A DNA stretch of 64,000 bases from positions 62,001 to 126,000 of the forward strand of contig JANVFP010000031.1 in assembly GCA_027919835.1 (NCBI GenBank), given 5' to 3'. Under the pieces are notes generated by a model. The model saw only the letters and a program-made list of their open reading frames with translations, was not told the DNA's origin and did not search any database. This document shows positions 11,778-23,181 of the stretch, piece by piece. Origin of the DNA: Lentinula raphanica (taxonomy: Eukaryota > Basidiomycota > Agaricomycetes > Agaricales > Omphalotaceae). Numbering within the stretch: the first letter of the stretch is position 1; each line of letters starts with the position of its first letter. The position numbers and the translations under genes are program-made.

Positions 11778-13746
11778 ATGTGTTATGAGTTCGTAATTTA
11801 TGGCTTGCTTTTCTTCAGTCAATCTGTCGAAGCATTTCTTGAAAAACGAGATACGGATCCTGCCCTGGAGACATTGGTCATACCTCTAGCTCTGGACAAT
11901 ATTGCACGCTATTCAGTAGCTGTAGATATGGTACGCCTGATGTTCCATTTGAGCTCTGGACTTTTCACTCAATGTTCGAAGTCGCCTGGTCCTGATCAGC
12001 AGTCATTTGGTTTTGTTGTCACTACTGGCACAGGTTATAGTGTGGTCGCCGGAGTGAACTGTGATGACTGCGAGGGAGTTTCGAGGTAATTATCTAGTTC
12101 CTCGCATAGACATGACAGTTGATGGAACCTCGAAATCCTCAGTTACAACATCAGTCAATCTCCTACTGCGGAACAGCTTCCTGACGTTCAAAGTGTGTCT
12201 CTCCTAGGGACGAATGCCAGTGGAAGCTTGATAGACGAGAACTGTCAACTTACCCAATCGAATGGGTCGGCTTGGCCATATCCGAATCAGACATGTAAGA
12301 AAACCCCCCTCACAAATACGCATTCATTTTCTGATCTACAGATCATGGCGGGAACCCCAGTGATTGTTGCAAACACCTCATCGAACTTGTTCTCCCCCGG
12401 AATTTCAGGTGTATTCGGACTTGGACCAATGGTACGTTCGCTGCGGACTCTGCTCGATAACGTTGATCTCAATTGTTTCCAGGTCGCAATGGTGATTTTT
12501 CCGCGACAGTATTTAGTGGTTGGCTGTCTAGGAACCCCGGGAAAACGAACTTCACATATGGGATGATGCTGAATCCGCCATGGGATTCTGGCACAGATGG
12601 AGGTGTCCTGCATTGGCAATCTCCAGACACCGCATCGTTCGAAGGCGATGTCGCATGGAAGTCTATGTCAACTTCTAATTCTACGTCATTACAGTCTGAT
12701 TGGTATATCACCATGGACTCCTTGTCTTTCACGGATAGCGATGATAGTGTCACCGTATCCCGGAGCGGTGAACTCGTTACTGCTGTCGATCCCTTCGAGG
12801 CGCCTCTGATTTTCCCTCAAGCATTGACGGGAGCAATATGTCGGTGTTTCCTTATACAGTGACTAGGTTTCCCGAGTTGACTCTTCACCGTGTTTGTGCA
12901 GATGGTGGTATGGCGGGAGCTTCGCGCCTTCCTTTAACCTCGACCACTAATCAATGGGCAATACCCTGCAACAGCAAGATGAGTTTGTCAATGACATTTG
13001 GTTCGTTTTCTGTATCAATGGACGAAACCACCCTGGTCCTGCAAAACGGGAACGCTTGCGTTGGGGCAATCGAGGAATGGAGCGATCCTCAGGCGGGAGA
13101 ATACCTACTAGGCTCCATCTTCATCTCTCTAGTATATCTGTGAGTATACCCGATATAGAAATCATTGCCAGACTGGATGTTCATGCACTTGTCTAATCTC
13201 CATTATCACAGCATTTTTTCTGTCTCGGGCTCCTCACAAGGTAGTGTCGGTTTCGCGCATAGAAAGGCATCATCATCATCCACAAATCTTTCTGCGGGTC
13301 AAGTAACGGGTATTGTCCTAGGCTCAGTTGCATTCTCTGTGCTCTCTGTTGTAGGCCTCATCTGGTACTGCTATCGCCGGAGGCAGCGCCAACACAAAGA
13401 ACTCCCTTCCCCTTTTATTTCACCTCCGATGCCCCCGAACTATCAAGAATCAGTGAACGGAAATCGGGAAATAGTGACAGCGAGTGCCAGCTTTGTCGCT
13501 CGTTCACCATCCGATATCAATGGATTCGGGTTCAGGTTGCCACATAGCAGTGACAGTGCAGACATCATGACCGCACTTCCCTCCTCTAACTTAATCCGAC
13601 CGAATCCTACGCCAACAGAATTTTCATTTCGAGAAACACTTCCTCTGTATGACGAATCGGTGGCTAACGATACTTCGATTTCTCGGCAACCCCTTCGTAC
13701 TCAAAAGTCACTCGCGACTTTTCAAACGACCGGCACGCTCGCATAG
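11778..13746 (+). CDS. Aspartic-protease-like (A1 fold) membrane protein with degenerate active sites
   Basis: A secretory-pathway protein: a hydrophobic N-terminus (MCYEFVIYGLLFFSQSVEAF), an extracellular domain with pepsin-like landmarks (SGVFGLG, FTYGMMLNPPW, GGVLHW, GEYLLGSIFISLVYLIF), a C-terminal membrane helix (GIVLGSVAFSVLSVVGLIW) followed by YCYRRRQ and a cytoplasmic Ser/Pro-rich tail. The first catalytic motif, normally DTGS, reads VTTGTGYS; the second, normally DTGT, reads AVDPFEAP. So it is probably not an active peptidase. Exons read: 11778-11930, 11982-12085, 12143-12294, 12342-12431, 12483-12839, 12902-13139 and 13212-13746. Both junctions around 12342-12431 are off by one base for the family frame (the errors cancel), so that part is uncertain. 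Confidence 0.75.
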
Positions 13747-16071
13747 GTTGAATGTGCATGTGTTGTAGAGCCTAACGCAGAAGCCGGGTAAAAGTTGTTC
13801 AAGCAATGCGATTTCTACTTTTAAGTATATGGCAGAAGGATTCTGCGAAGGTAGTAATACATACATACGCCGATGATTAATTCCTCTATCTATCATGTGT
13901 TGCTCATAAGTTATATATAACGGTATTCTTTGTGATCCTTACTCTGCGCTGTCCATTGGACATCCGAGGTCTCTCTGAGTTCAAAAATTCAATCCGGTGT
14001 TAGTTGTCCCTGGGTGCTCGAGAACATAGAAGACACGCGCCACTGGGTTTTTTCCGAAGTTCATAGACGTCTCTGGAAATATCCTTGCTTAGAAATTTCT
14101 GACGATCAAGAGATGCACTTCTTCCAGAAATCATCGAGAAGGTCCAGATTTGTTCCATTGTATGTATATGCGGAAACGTTAACAGCAACTCAATGTGGCA
14201 GATTCATGAGCAGTTCGTTCTACGGGAAGGTGGCATCTGAAGCCGTCGATGGAAACCTCATCCGCGGTGATATAGGGTGATATGTATGATATTTCCTGTC
14301 CGACATCCACTGATGATCGGCAATGGGTATATCTCTCAATAGCAAACACGATCAGTGATCACCCAAAACCACTATTCGATGCATATATGTACTTTTTGAT
14401 TACAAGGCTGTTATTGAGGTGAACTGATAGATGATAGAATGAGACCATCAAATACTACAGTTACTGTATTCAAGGCGTAAAATGATCATTCGGGGGGCTT
14501 GTCTGGCCACAATAACGATGAATTGAGTCCCTCCTTATTTCGGTAGTTTGAAGTAGTACAAGGTTTACATTTTCAATGGTGTCGCAAATCATCAAGGCGT
14601 CTTAAGCACTGACGACCTCGATCTGGCACGTTCAAAATCCTAGATACTATTACTACGTACGTAGCACGAAGGGAGTAGGGTTTCGCCGACTCTGTCCTGT
14701 CCAAATGCTGTTACAACATTCCCTCAGCCGCCTGGCCGCGTTGCGGGGCCAGAACTTGAACTCTATGAATGATCGACTGTGCACTGAATGCGATCGGAGG
14801 CGTTTGTGAGCTTCAAAATCGACATGTTGTATGAGGTTGTTCATCAATTTATGTCGGTGACAATTCGGGAGGAAAATAGCACGTTGATTGCGAGAGTTGG
14901 ATCTAATAAACCTACAGACCAGATCTCCGTAAAAATCCTGCGGCCGTATAAGTATGCTTCCGAAACCAAATTCAACCCTCGAAGCTTCAACATATGATTT
15001 CCCCCCGTCCAATCGTCGAACACAAGACAGCTGTTCGGTTTGAAAGCCTCGTCACTCAAATTCCACCGGCGAGTACCGGTTATAATTCTGCGAAGTAGGG
15101 CCACCCAGATAATATGTGTTCCCATGATCATGAACAGTACCCTTTTCCCCGGGCTGGAGGCTGAGAAATTAACGACACGTAGGGAGTATGTACATGCTTA
15201 TAGTCCAACTACTAGAGGCTTCCCACACGTTCAGAGACTTTAAAGTTGGGCTGGAATCGAGGTTTGACTGACTAGTATCAAACATTGCTATCAAGCCTTG
15301 TATGGATTGAACCCGACTTGATCTAAAGTTGTAAATTCTCATGCAGCTTAATGGCAGCATATGTGGTATATGAGAATCATACTATGAGGCGATCTAATGA
15401 GGTTCTAGTACGGTTTGCACAAATGAGTTGCCAAACTTTGAAGCAATACAGATTTATCGCCGCAGTAGTGGAATTTCATGGCTGGGACACGCCAAGACAA
15501 ATGTTGAAGAGAGAGATCCAATACCGGCACAAGAACCCATCTATTCCAGTCTCTAGATTGGGTTCGTTGCATATCGAAGATAAGCATCATACTTCGTTGT
15601 GCACCCAGGCCACCTACTACGTCTGAGTAAGGTGGAAGCCTTTTCGATGTATCAAGCTTGTGGGCTTTCAGCCAAATGCCAAGACTGCAAGCATAGCGTT
15701 CATCATTTTACATAATGCGTCTAGATGAGTGCAACTGTGCAAGTAGTTCCAGCAGGTTCCAGCGGGAGTACCGGGTGCCTTGTTCGGAGTTCCGCAAGGC
15801 ACCGTTCATGCCGCTGATGGGATCAGTTGTCTGTGATTGCCGTTAGAAGGCGATCTGGCAGGCAGAACAAAGCAGGCCTTTCTTGGTAAGTAATTAGCGC
15901 GCGCTCTCTCTTTCGATCTAGTTGCATGTTCTCGTCGTTCGACATGTCCATAGCCCATCGTTGATTTCAGTTGCTCAACATCATCGACGTCTCTTATACC
16001 ACGGAATCCCATAATCTCAATACCCTCACCGCTCAACTTTCTTTTCACTGCCTTAATTGCTTGGAATAGGA
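13747..16071. other. Gene-poor region
   Basis: About 2.3 kb with only short open frames in all directions and no recognisable product. The last few hundred bases before 16072 should carry the erf4 promoter. I found no transposon ends or long repeats. Confidence 0.45.
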
Positions 16072-17423
16072 ATGTCTTCCAGCCCCGAACATGCATTCGA
16101 ATACTCTTCGACAGACGTTATAGATGTTACCAGCAACCATGAAGCTGGTACATCACAGCAAGAGCATCATTCAAGCCAGCCTTCTATAGAGTCGGGATCT
16201 TCAAAAAGTGCTCCTGGTGTCGCCACGCTGGACGACGACAGAGATCTTCATTCGGAAAGAGACGATGGAGTGCCAGTAGAGAAGGATGTTTCAGAGGTAG
16301 AATGGGATCCTCTGCAACACGGTGCTGGGGATCTGCTGGCGGAAGACGAAACATTCACTGCTGCGCGAAATGGGCAACTGTATGAGGCTGGTGACTCTGT
16401 CGTGGATGTCAACGGTCGAGTTATCTTCCACAACGATGGGAAACCGTCTCGTTCGAATCTTCAGCTCGAAATTGAACCGAGGCCGTTACAACCATGGGAT
16501 CTTGTTGACCCGCCATCGATGAATGGGGAGAAGCCACTAAATCCATATGGCACAGTCACTTCGCACAAGTATAGCACGCTTCAAGAGTCAACGTATGATC
16601 ATGGCTTTTTTATTAGTCCATTCCCATTGACCATTTATACTGTTATAGTCGCAGCCGTTCCCTAATACCAAAGTCATCATATTATTTTGGTCCCCCTCCC
16701 CCTGGTTCCGCATACGGAACGTCTCCGATAGGTCAAATTGGTCTCCACCATCCTCGGGAAATCATCCGAATCGAAAGAGATTACACTGGAGGAGAACTCA
16801 TACAGTTTGCTCCAATATATCCATTGGAGTTGGAAGGTCGAGTAAGACAAATGCTCCTGTTCCAATTTCCGCTCTCATCCGGACCTTCAGATAACACCCA
16901 CTCAGTTCTTGGAGTCAATAAACTCCATCAACGAACGCCTCATATCGGCTCATAGTTTTCGTCATGCCATGATAGATAACCTGCTGGCTGTGTTCACACT
17001 ACAACTGTCTACCGTTCTTTTTGAAACACACTATGACAAGGTATGGAAACTTTCATCGAGCGAGCGTCATTCATGTACTGATTACACTGCGTGCAGGAGA
17101 TGCAGCGTCTACAGCAGCTCTTCGATGAGTTGAATGCGGATCTTTACAATCCTTCGGGACTGAACCTCTTGTGGCCACAGAAAGTTGCGTTTTTATTTGT
17201 AAGTTATGTACGTTCTATGCAGGAGGAAAATGAAGCTTACGCAGTTGTTAGCTGGAAATTGAATACTATGTGAGTACCTCCTACTGTGTCAGGCCCTCCA
17301 TCACTCAAGATCTCTCTCTTTCAAGTAAAACTAAAAGTATACTGGGGTACCTTAGTTTCAGCTCTCATTTGGATGTATTCGTTGCAATTCTCTCTAATCT
17401 AGCACGCTGTAATACTTCCGTGA
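16072..17423 (+). CDS. erf4: Erf4-like subunit of Ras palmitoyltransferase (Golgin A7 family)
   Basis: Accessory subunit that stabilises the DHHC palmitoyltransferase Erf2, which palmitoylates Ras at the ER/Golgi. The N-terminal third is acidic and disordered. The Erf4 domain covers IIRIERDYTGGELIQFAPIYPLELEGR, ITPTQFLESINSINERLISAHSF, a hydrophobic stretch (MIDNLLAVFTLQLSTVLF), then EMQRLQQLFDELNADLYNPSG and LLWPQKVAFLFLEIEYY. Exons read: 16072-16592, 16649-16841, 16891-17040, 17097-17198 and 17252-17269, in phase; a last small exon from 17403 to the TGA at 17421-17423 would add a few residues. The 3' end is uncertain: a long coding-like frame follows (17413-17601, YFRERLADDLPVLENEKF and onward) but is separated from any acceptor by a TAA at 17410-17412. 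Confidence 0.82.
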
Positions 17424-17672
17424 ACGTCTCGCGGATGATTTGCCCGTTCTTGAGAACGAAAAGTTCGGAAGGAGTGAGTCAAAGGAGCGGCGCCGAAGCC
17501 GCGTAACTGAGATATTACATAATCAAAGAGATCAGTCAGCAGCTATCAGACCTTCGACCGCTCGCCGTCCTACAATCATCTTCGTTGACTGGTCCGACTA
17601 GCAAACATCGTTCCAAGCTATCCGTCTCCTTCCTCGTCTCTTAATCTTGCTTTGTGCCTCTAGGGATCCTCA

Positions 17673-19828
17673 ATGGAGTCTTTCTCTAACCTTGCTCCTC
17701 TTTGGGATCTTTCCCAGGCCACCAATTTCTCTCAACTCCCAGACGAAGACTTCCTTGCTCTTCTTCAGAAACAGTTCCCTAGTGCTGGTCAACATGGAGG
17801 TTATCAGTCAAATGTCTTTGGCACTGGAGAAACCGTCAATCCACAGAGCATTAATCAATACGCCCTGTCTAATGTTACTCCTCCTTCTGAAGATAGCAGT
17901 CCCAGTCCGCAAGCTGCCGAAAGCTCCAACAAACAGAGTCCTGAAGAAAATAGCCCCTCTGAAGACTCTAATGATTTTGGCTTGAAGCGAAAGGCCAGTG
18001 AGGAGGATCTAGGTGAAGGACCAAGCCAGAAGAATGCTCATACAAGTGAGTAGCAAAGTAATAAATTTTCCCCCTTTCTCTAATCTCAACATAGTGGCGA
18101 ATTCTAATGCTAAGAAGGACAAAGCTGCGCCTTCAAAACGCAAGACTTCAGGTTCAGGACCTGTGAGTTCAGGCCAGTAATCTATGTCAATGCATGTTCA
18201 CATTATTGTCATAAAGGATGAAACTCGTCTGATCAAACGCAAAGAACAAAATCGTGCAGCTCAGAGGGCGTTCCGGGAACGCAAAGAAAAACATGTCAAA
18301 GATGTATGTCTTGAATCTTGGTCCGTTTCTCTTCTCTAACCTCGGTCTAGCTGGAAGACAAAGTCGCCGCACTTGAAGCCAAAAATCAACAAGCCAGCGC
18401 TGAAAATGAAAATCTGCGCGATCTTCTTTCTAGGTTGCAATCCGAGAATATGGCACTTAAAGAAGCGTCCTTCACTTTTTCCGTTCCAAAGCAGCCTACC
18501 GCCAGTACTTCAACAGCGAAGAGTTCCTCATTCACTACTTCTTCCGATACTTCATTATTCTCCACTCTTCCACGGATAACATATACCGCTCCAAGTTCAT
18601 CCAATTATTCCAATCCACTCGATATGACGTCCATGATGTCGTTTGATCCCAGTGTGCTGAATTTGCTGGACGAAAGCCCACAAGAGACCGCAACCGATGG
18701 TGCAATGCAGATGGACTTTGGATTTGGAAAAAGTAACAGCGAAGAATTTTTGCCCAAGAATTACACCACCATCGCAAGCAATCCTGCGTTCTTTTCCCTG
18801 GCATCGTCCTTTGATCACTTCACACCATCGACCAACCCTTCGTCAGCGTCCGTTTCTCAGCCGTCCAGCTCGCATTCACAGTCTCCAGCTAGCAGTACCA
18901 ATGATCGGAGTCCTTTCAACTTTGACATGAGCGCACTGACACAATGGCCTACAACTTCTTCCACCGGACATGATTCGGGGACGCTGGACGATCTTTTCGG
19001 GGGTGTTGGGTTCCTGAATCCCCAGCAACAGGTGGACGTCAACGCCTTCCTGAATGGAGGATCGCCTTCGGCCGTTAGCCCCGTGTTGCATCACTCCAAT
19101 AACATCAGCAATAACTCTCCTGCTACGTCCGCCTCGTCTTCACCGGCGTCTCATACTTCTGACCCCTTATTCAGTGCACGAGAGAGCTCATCGTCGGAGT
19201 CAGACACATGCCACGATGACGGCGAATGTCCCAAAACGAAAGCAGATTTCATCCAGCACATCGAATCGTCGGGACCATCCGCATTCGTGGACGCAGTCGC
19301 TAATCACAACTTCCTCCAGACGGTTTCATGTAACCCTATCGATACTGAGAAGAACGGGTTGCCATTCCTCTCGACTGTGGAGTGTGACGGAAGAACGACG
19401 TTCCCACCGGTGGAGAAGAGCGACAAGAATGTTCCGGTGCTTGATGCTTGGAGAAACATCACTCGTGATCCACAGTATAAGGTACAAATCTCCAAAATTT
19501 GCTGTAGACAAAGCCTGACTTCTGAATATAGGAATGCGATATCGCGAATCTCTGTTCAGAGTTCGCAAGTAAAGCCCGTTGTGACGGCTCCAAGGTAGTT
19601 TTAGAGCCTCAGGGCGTAACGAGTCTAATGGAAACTCTCAAAAGCGCCATATATGAAGAGCAAAAACAAGTTCAACATCGTACTCGGAGTTCATACTGTT
19701 CATGTATCCTTACATTCCTGTGTAGCTCAAACATAGCAGTCGCAGAAGCTTTCAGGTCGTATCCACTTCTGCCTTGTACACGTCCTCTGAACATTTACTT
19801 ATCTGTTGTTATTATTCCGACGTTATGA
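17673..19828 (+). CDS. yap1: Yap1/Pap1-type bZIP oxidative-stress transcription factor
   Basis: AP-1-like bZIP factor that enters the nucleus on oxidative stress and activates antioxidant genes. Exons 17673-18045, 18095-18162, 18217-18303, 18351-19481 and 19532-19828 stay in phase. The basic region is RKEQNRAAQRAFRERKEKHV, followed by a leucine zipper (LEDKVAALEAKNQQASAENE). Near the C-terminus are two cysteine-rich redox segments: DTCHDDGECPKTKADF and, after the last intron, ECDIANLCSEFASKARCDG followed by KVVLEPQGV. In this family these form disulphides that mask the export signal. The final 60 or so residues of the open frame look untypical; an intron starting after EEQKQ (GTTCAA donor) with an acceptor near 19738 would end the protein at a TGA near 19790 instead. 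Confidence 0.9.
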
Positions 19829-20184
19829 AACATAAATCATATCTGCCTTCCGTTGCGATAGATGGTTGTGGTTTTACTGTTGCGGTTCTTCGATTTCTCT
19901 TTGTATCTCATTACTGTATACATATCCTCCTGAAAATTGATTTTCACCCCGATAGCCAATGAAACTCACTGTGTGTAGAACAACTACATATGTACAGTAA
20001 TTGCACGGGATGATTGATGACTCCCCCGCAATTCCGACTGGTTCTCGACAGGTATGTTGCGCAAGATGTGTAGATCATCTTATCGGATGACTATTGAGGA
20101 ATCTATATAGTACATACTGATACTACCTTATCCCACGCAGAACCCTCCATACACCCGTTTGTTCTACTTAAAAACTGGACCATT
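19829..20184. other. Convergent 3' intergenic region
   Basis: Between the convergent yap1 and NCS1 transporter genes. It should hold both 3' untranslated regions. Nothing else was seen. Confidence 0.5.
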
Positions 20185-22692
20185 TTAAACTTCACGTTTA
20201 CTATTCACAGAAGCGAAATCCGTTTCCTTTTCGAATTCAGATACCTCCAAAATCGCGTTGTCCATGAACGTCTCGCGTGCAGGGAACAGGGTCGACAACA
20301 GCCAATGAAGGAACCCTGCAGTGAAAAACTAGCAAGCAACGAAGCATGAGCTCGGGAGACATTCTGTATGGGATATGTGTATCATAACACTCACCCCATA
20401 GAGCCACGCGATATCGAATACATGGATCGCGTCTCCTACATTGATAGTAGAGTTGATGCTGCTGATGAGACCCGGAAAGCTGGGGAATACGGAGAATAAA
20501 AGGGCGACTACTACACGCCAGTTCTGGGGATATAGTTGAGAAAACGAGTTTAGGGCAATATTATTGCTTACTACTCACCACACCGTGCCAGTATTTATAA
20601 CGACCGTTATGATCATACATAGCTGGAACATCGACTTTGCATTTGTGCACCAGCCAGTACTGCGTATACAAAAGTAAGTCGCAGCAATCACAATGAAGAA
20701 AACCATTAGCTTCACATCTGTAACCATTCTATGGTCGGAACGAATCAAGATCGTGAAAAATGAGAATTGATGTTAGAACATAATCAACTCACATTCCAGC
20801 GAATGGTCCCAGAAATATCGTATATCCGCTCATGAAATTCAAGAAACCTGGTGCACTGGATAGGATTTCCCATGGTGCTAGAGCCCAACCGCCCAAGATC
20901 GCGCAGAGAACCTGACCTCGTCGGATATTGATATACTTTGGGAAAAGCACCATCATATCGTTAGCGGCACTCAGACTGTTAGCACTGATATTGGTCCCGA
21001 GGGTTGCGATGAGATAAGACAGAGCGGCGAAGAATTTCGGGGCACGATCCCAATGGGCGATGAGGGTGGTGGGCTGTAAGCAGATTCACTAAGCATATAG
21101 TCGCATTTTATTGACAAACTGCTACGCACGTCCCATAGAGTTTCACCGTAGAGTACTTGGCCTGTTCACTGTTCAAGTTTGCGCAGAGACCAGAGGAATC
21201 AGCCCTACTCACCAACTGAAGTGACGGCTATGCCTATCGTAGAAATAGAATCATTTCGATGTTCGAGGTGCGATCAAGCTGAGCTCTTACCCACAAAACC
21301 TGTAAGCGTGAACAACGTCGGAATCAGTATGGCTTGTATGTATTGCCTAACGGTCAGAACAGTGAACAATCTGTATTCGTATTCAGACTTCAAAGCTCTT
21401 ACGCTCGTTCATTTTTGGCATATCGCTACGCGGCATGGGATATTGAATCAGCACATTTCAAGAGGCGCTGACACTGTATACTGACCGTGAAGTCAGGAAT
21501 ATTAACCGCGAGGGTGGCGTAATTTCCTAACGCGGAATTCATAGAGCTCAACCAAGCCCAAGCCAGAGCGCTGCCGCTCACGGTCGCATGTTGGTTAGCA
21601 AGAGAGACACTCGGTGGGACTTTGACCATGGCCCAAATGAGAATCGAAAGCCACGCTGCAGGGACAATCAAGGCTTTGAACACGCTGGATAGGACAGATG
21701 AGGACGCAGATAGCACAAATTTTGTATGCGAGGTTACTCACAAGAAATATCGAATCCTTTGAGGGGATATCAACATTATGGGGAACTGGATTAGCCAAAA
21801 GATGAAGTAACACATCATGCCTAGGCAAAAAAAGGTACTTGAATTTTGGAGTAGGGATATCATCTGCCGCACCTACCTCTCGTTGTGATCCCAGCACTGG
21901 AAGAAAGACGATTCGGAATCCGTATAGCTGATGGCCATATGGCCTGTATCATTTGGTCGACGCATTCAGAGCCAGTGTAAGTCTATTAGTGGATTAGTTA
22001 AGTCAGGTCGGCGCATATTGAAGCAAAGCTGATATACTTGAATGCCAAACCAGAACAGGGCAAGTATTACACGACTGATAACGCTGAAGTAGCTGAACCA
22101 GAAACCGAAACTGGACCGATTCAGAACGGGAAATCCCTGGCAGGTTCAAAGGATAGTAGCAGCAATGAGAAGAGCGCCAATTGCTCGCTTGAAGAAGGAT
22201 CGTACGATGTGCAGACGAGCGCCGATAGTGCCATTCAGGACCATTACCAGAGCGATAATTGTATGTCCGACTGCTATAGCTGCAAGAGCTTGACGCCTAA
22301 CATGAAGATACGTTTACGTTCATTAGTGCTGATCGGTGATATCAAGACCGAGGAAATCGCCAAACCAGTTCAAACCGACCGCCAACATGGACGATGCAAG
22401 CTCCCAAGCCTAGTAGAGGAAGGGTTATTTCACGCCTTTGCTCGATTCACATGTGGAACCGTACAGGGACATTGGCCGCATCAGAAATCTGAGTTATGAT
22501 GAATCAACGAAGATATCCGAGCAGTTAGAGGAAGTTCCTCACCCAGTACGCGACGTAGTTCCAAGTATTCCATGTCCGCAAGTGGACGGGGACAGGATCC
22601 ATATCCTTGTTGCTCCATCGTGAAGTAGGCGCTAGCGTGGACTTTTCGGGTTCTAAAACCCAAGCATCGGGTTTCAACCATTGGACGACCAT
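20185..22692 (-). CDS. NCS1-family nucleobase/nucleoside permease (Fur type)
   Basis: Plasma-membrane 12-helix proton symporter of the NCS1 (nucleobase:cation symporter 1) family, likely for uracil, uridine or allantoin; the substrate cannot be read from sequence. Seventeen small exons between 22692 and 20185 sum to 1572 bases (523 residues), all with GT-AG introns. Landmarks in order: RWSNKDMDPVP, YWISDAANV, ELASSMLAVGLNWRQALAA, ALIVPAAWLSILIWAMV, MNSALGNYATLAVNIPDFTRY (the family signature), GTNISANSLSAANDM, and the terminal FPARETFMDNAILE. One exon (20728-20716) is 13 bases; exons of 21, 23, 24 and 32 bases also occur. The start ATG is at 22692. It is divergent from arb1. Confidence 0.9.
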
Positions 22693-23181
22693 TGGGGGAA
22701 AACGAAATAATGTTATAGGTCGTGTCTCCTTAGGTCTCCTTTTTATATGAGACTGATATTGCGCACACTATAGTGTCACTGATAAGCATGCCCAGGCCAG
22801 ATAAGAGCTATTCAAAAAGGCTTTGCGCCGCCTGGAGCGATGACTACCCAGAGTTTGGAGATGATGGAGGTCTCTAAGCTTTCCGCAAGCCCCTAAGGAT
22901 CGATGCTGAGCGGATCATATGGTTCGCTGGAAGGACACCCTTTAACTTTAAGGCCTGTGCCTTGGCAGAATTTCAATGACTTCGAGACGAACAAGCACGG
23001 GCGCTAAATGAACGCCTGTACTGGCGTCTATCACACGTGCTTTGATGAAATAGAACTCAAGAGAAAATTTGCGCTCATCGATCTTCCGTCTTCGACGCTC
23101 TCTGGATTAGGGCTATACATCTCTCTTCTTTACCGTCAACTCATCCGTTCGTCTTGCTTAGATCATACACTAATAAACGCA
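22693..23181. other. Divergent promoter region, NCS1 permease / arb1
   Basis: 489 bases between two divergent start codons. It should hold both promoters. No ORF of interest. Confidence 0.5.

Noticed and set aside
14653..15131. Overlapping minus-strand ORFs near 14.7-15.1 kb
   Set aside because: No domain, no matching splice structure and no codon pattern like the neighbouring genes.
22038..22499. 153-residue plus-strand ORF
   Set aside because: It is the antisense of several NCS1 permease exons and introns.
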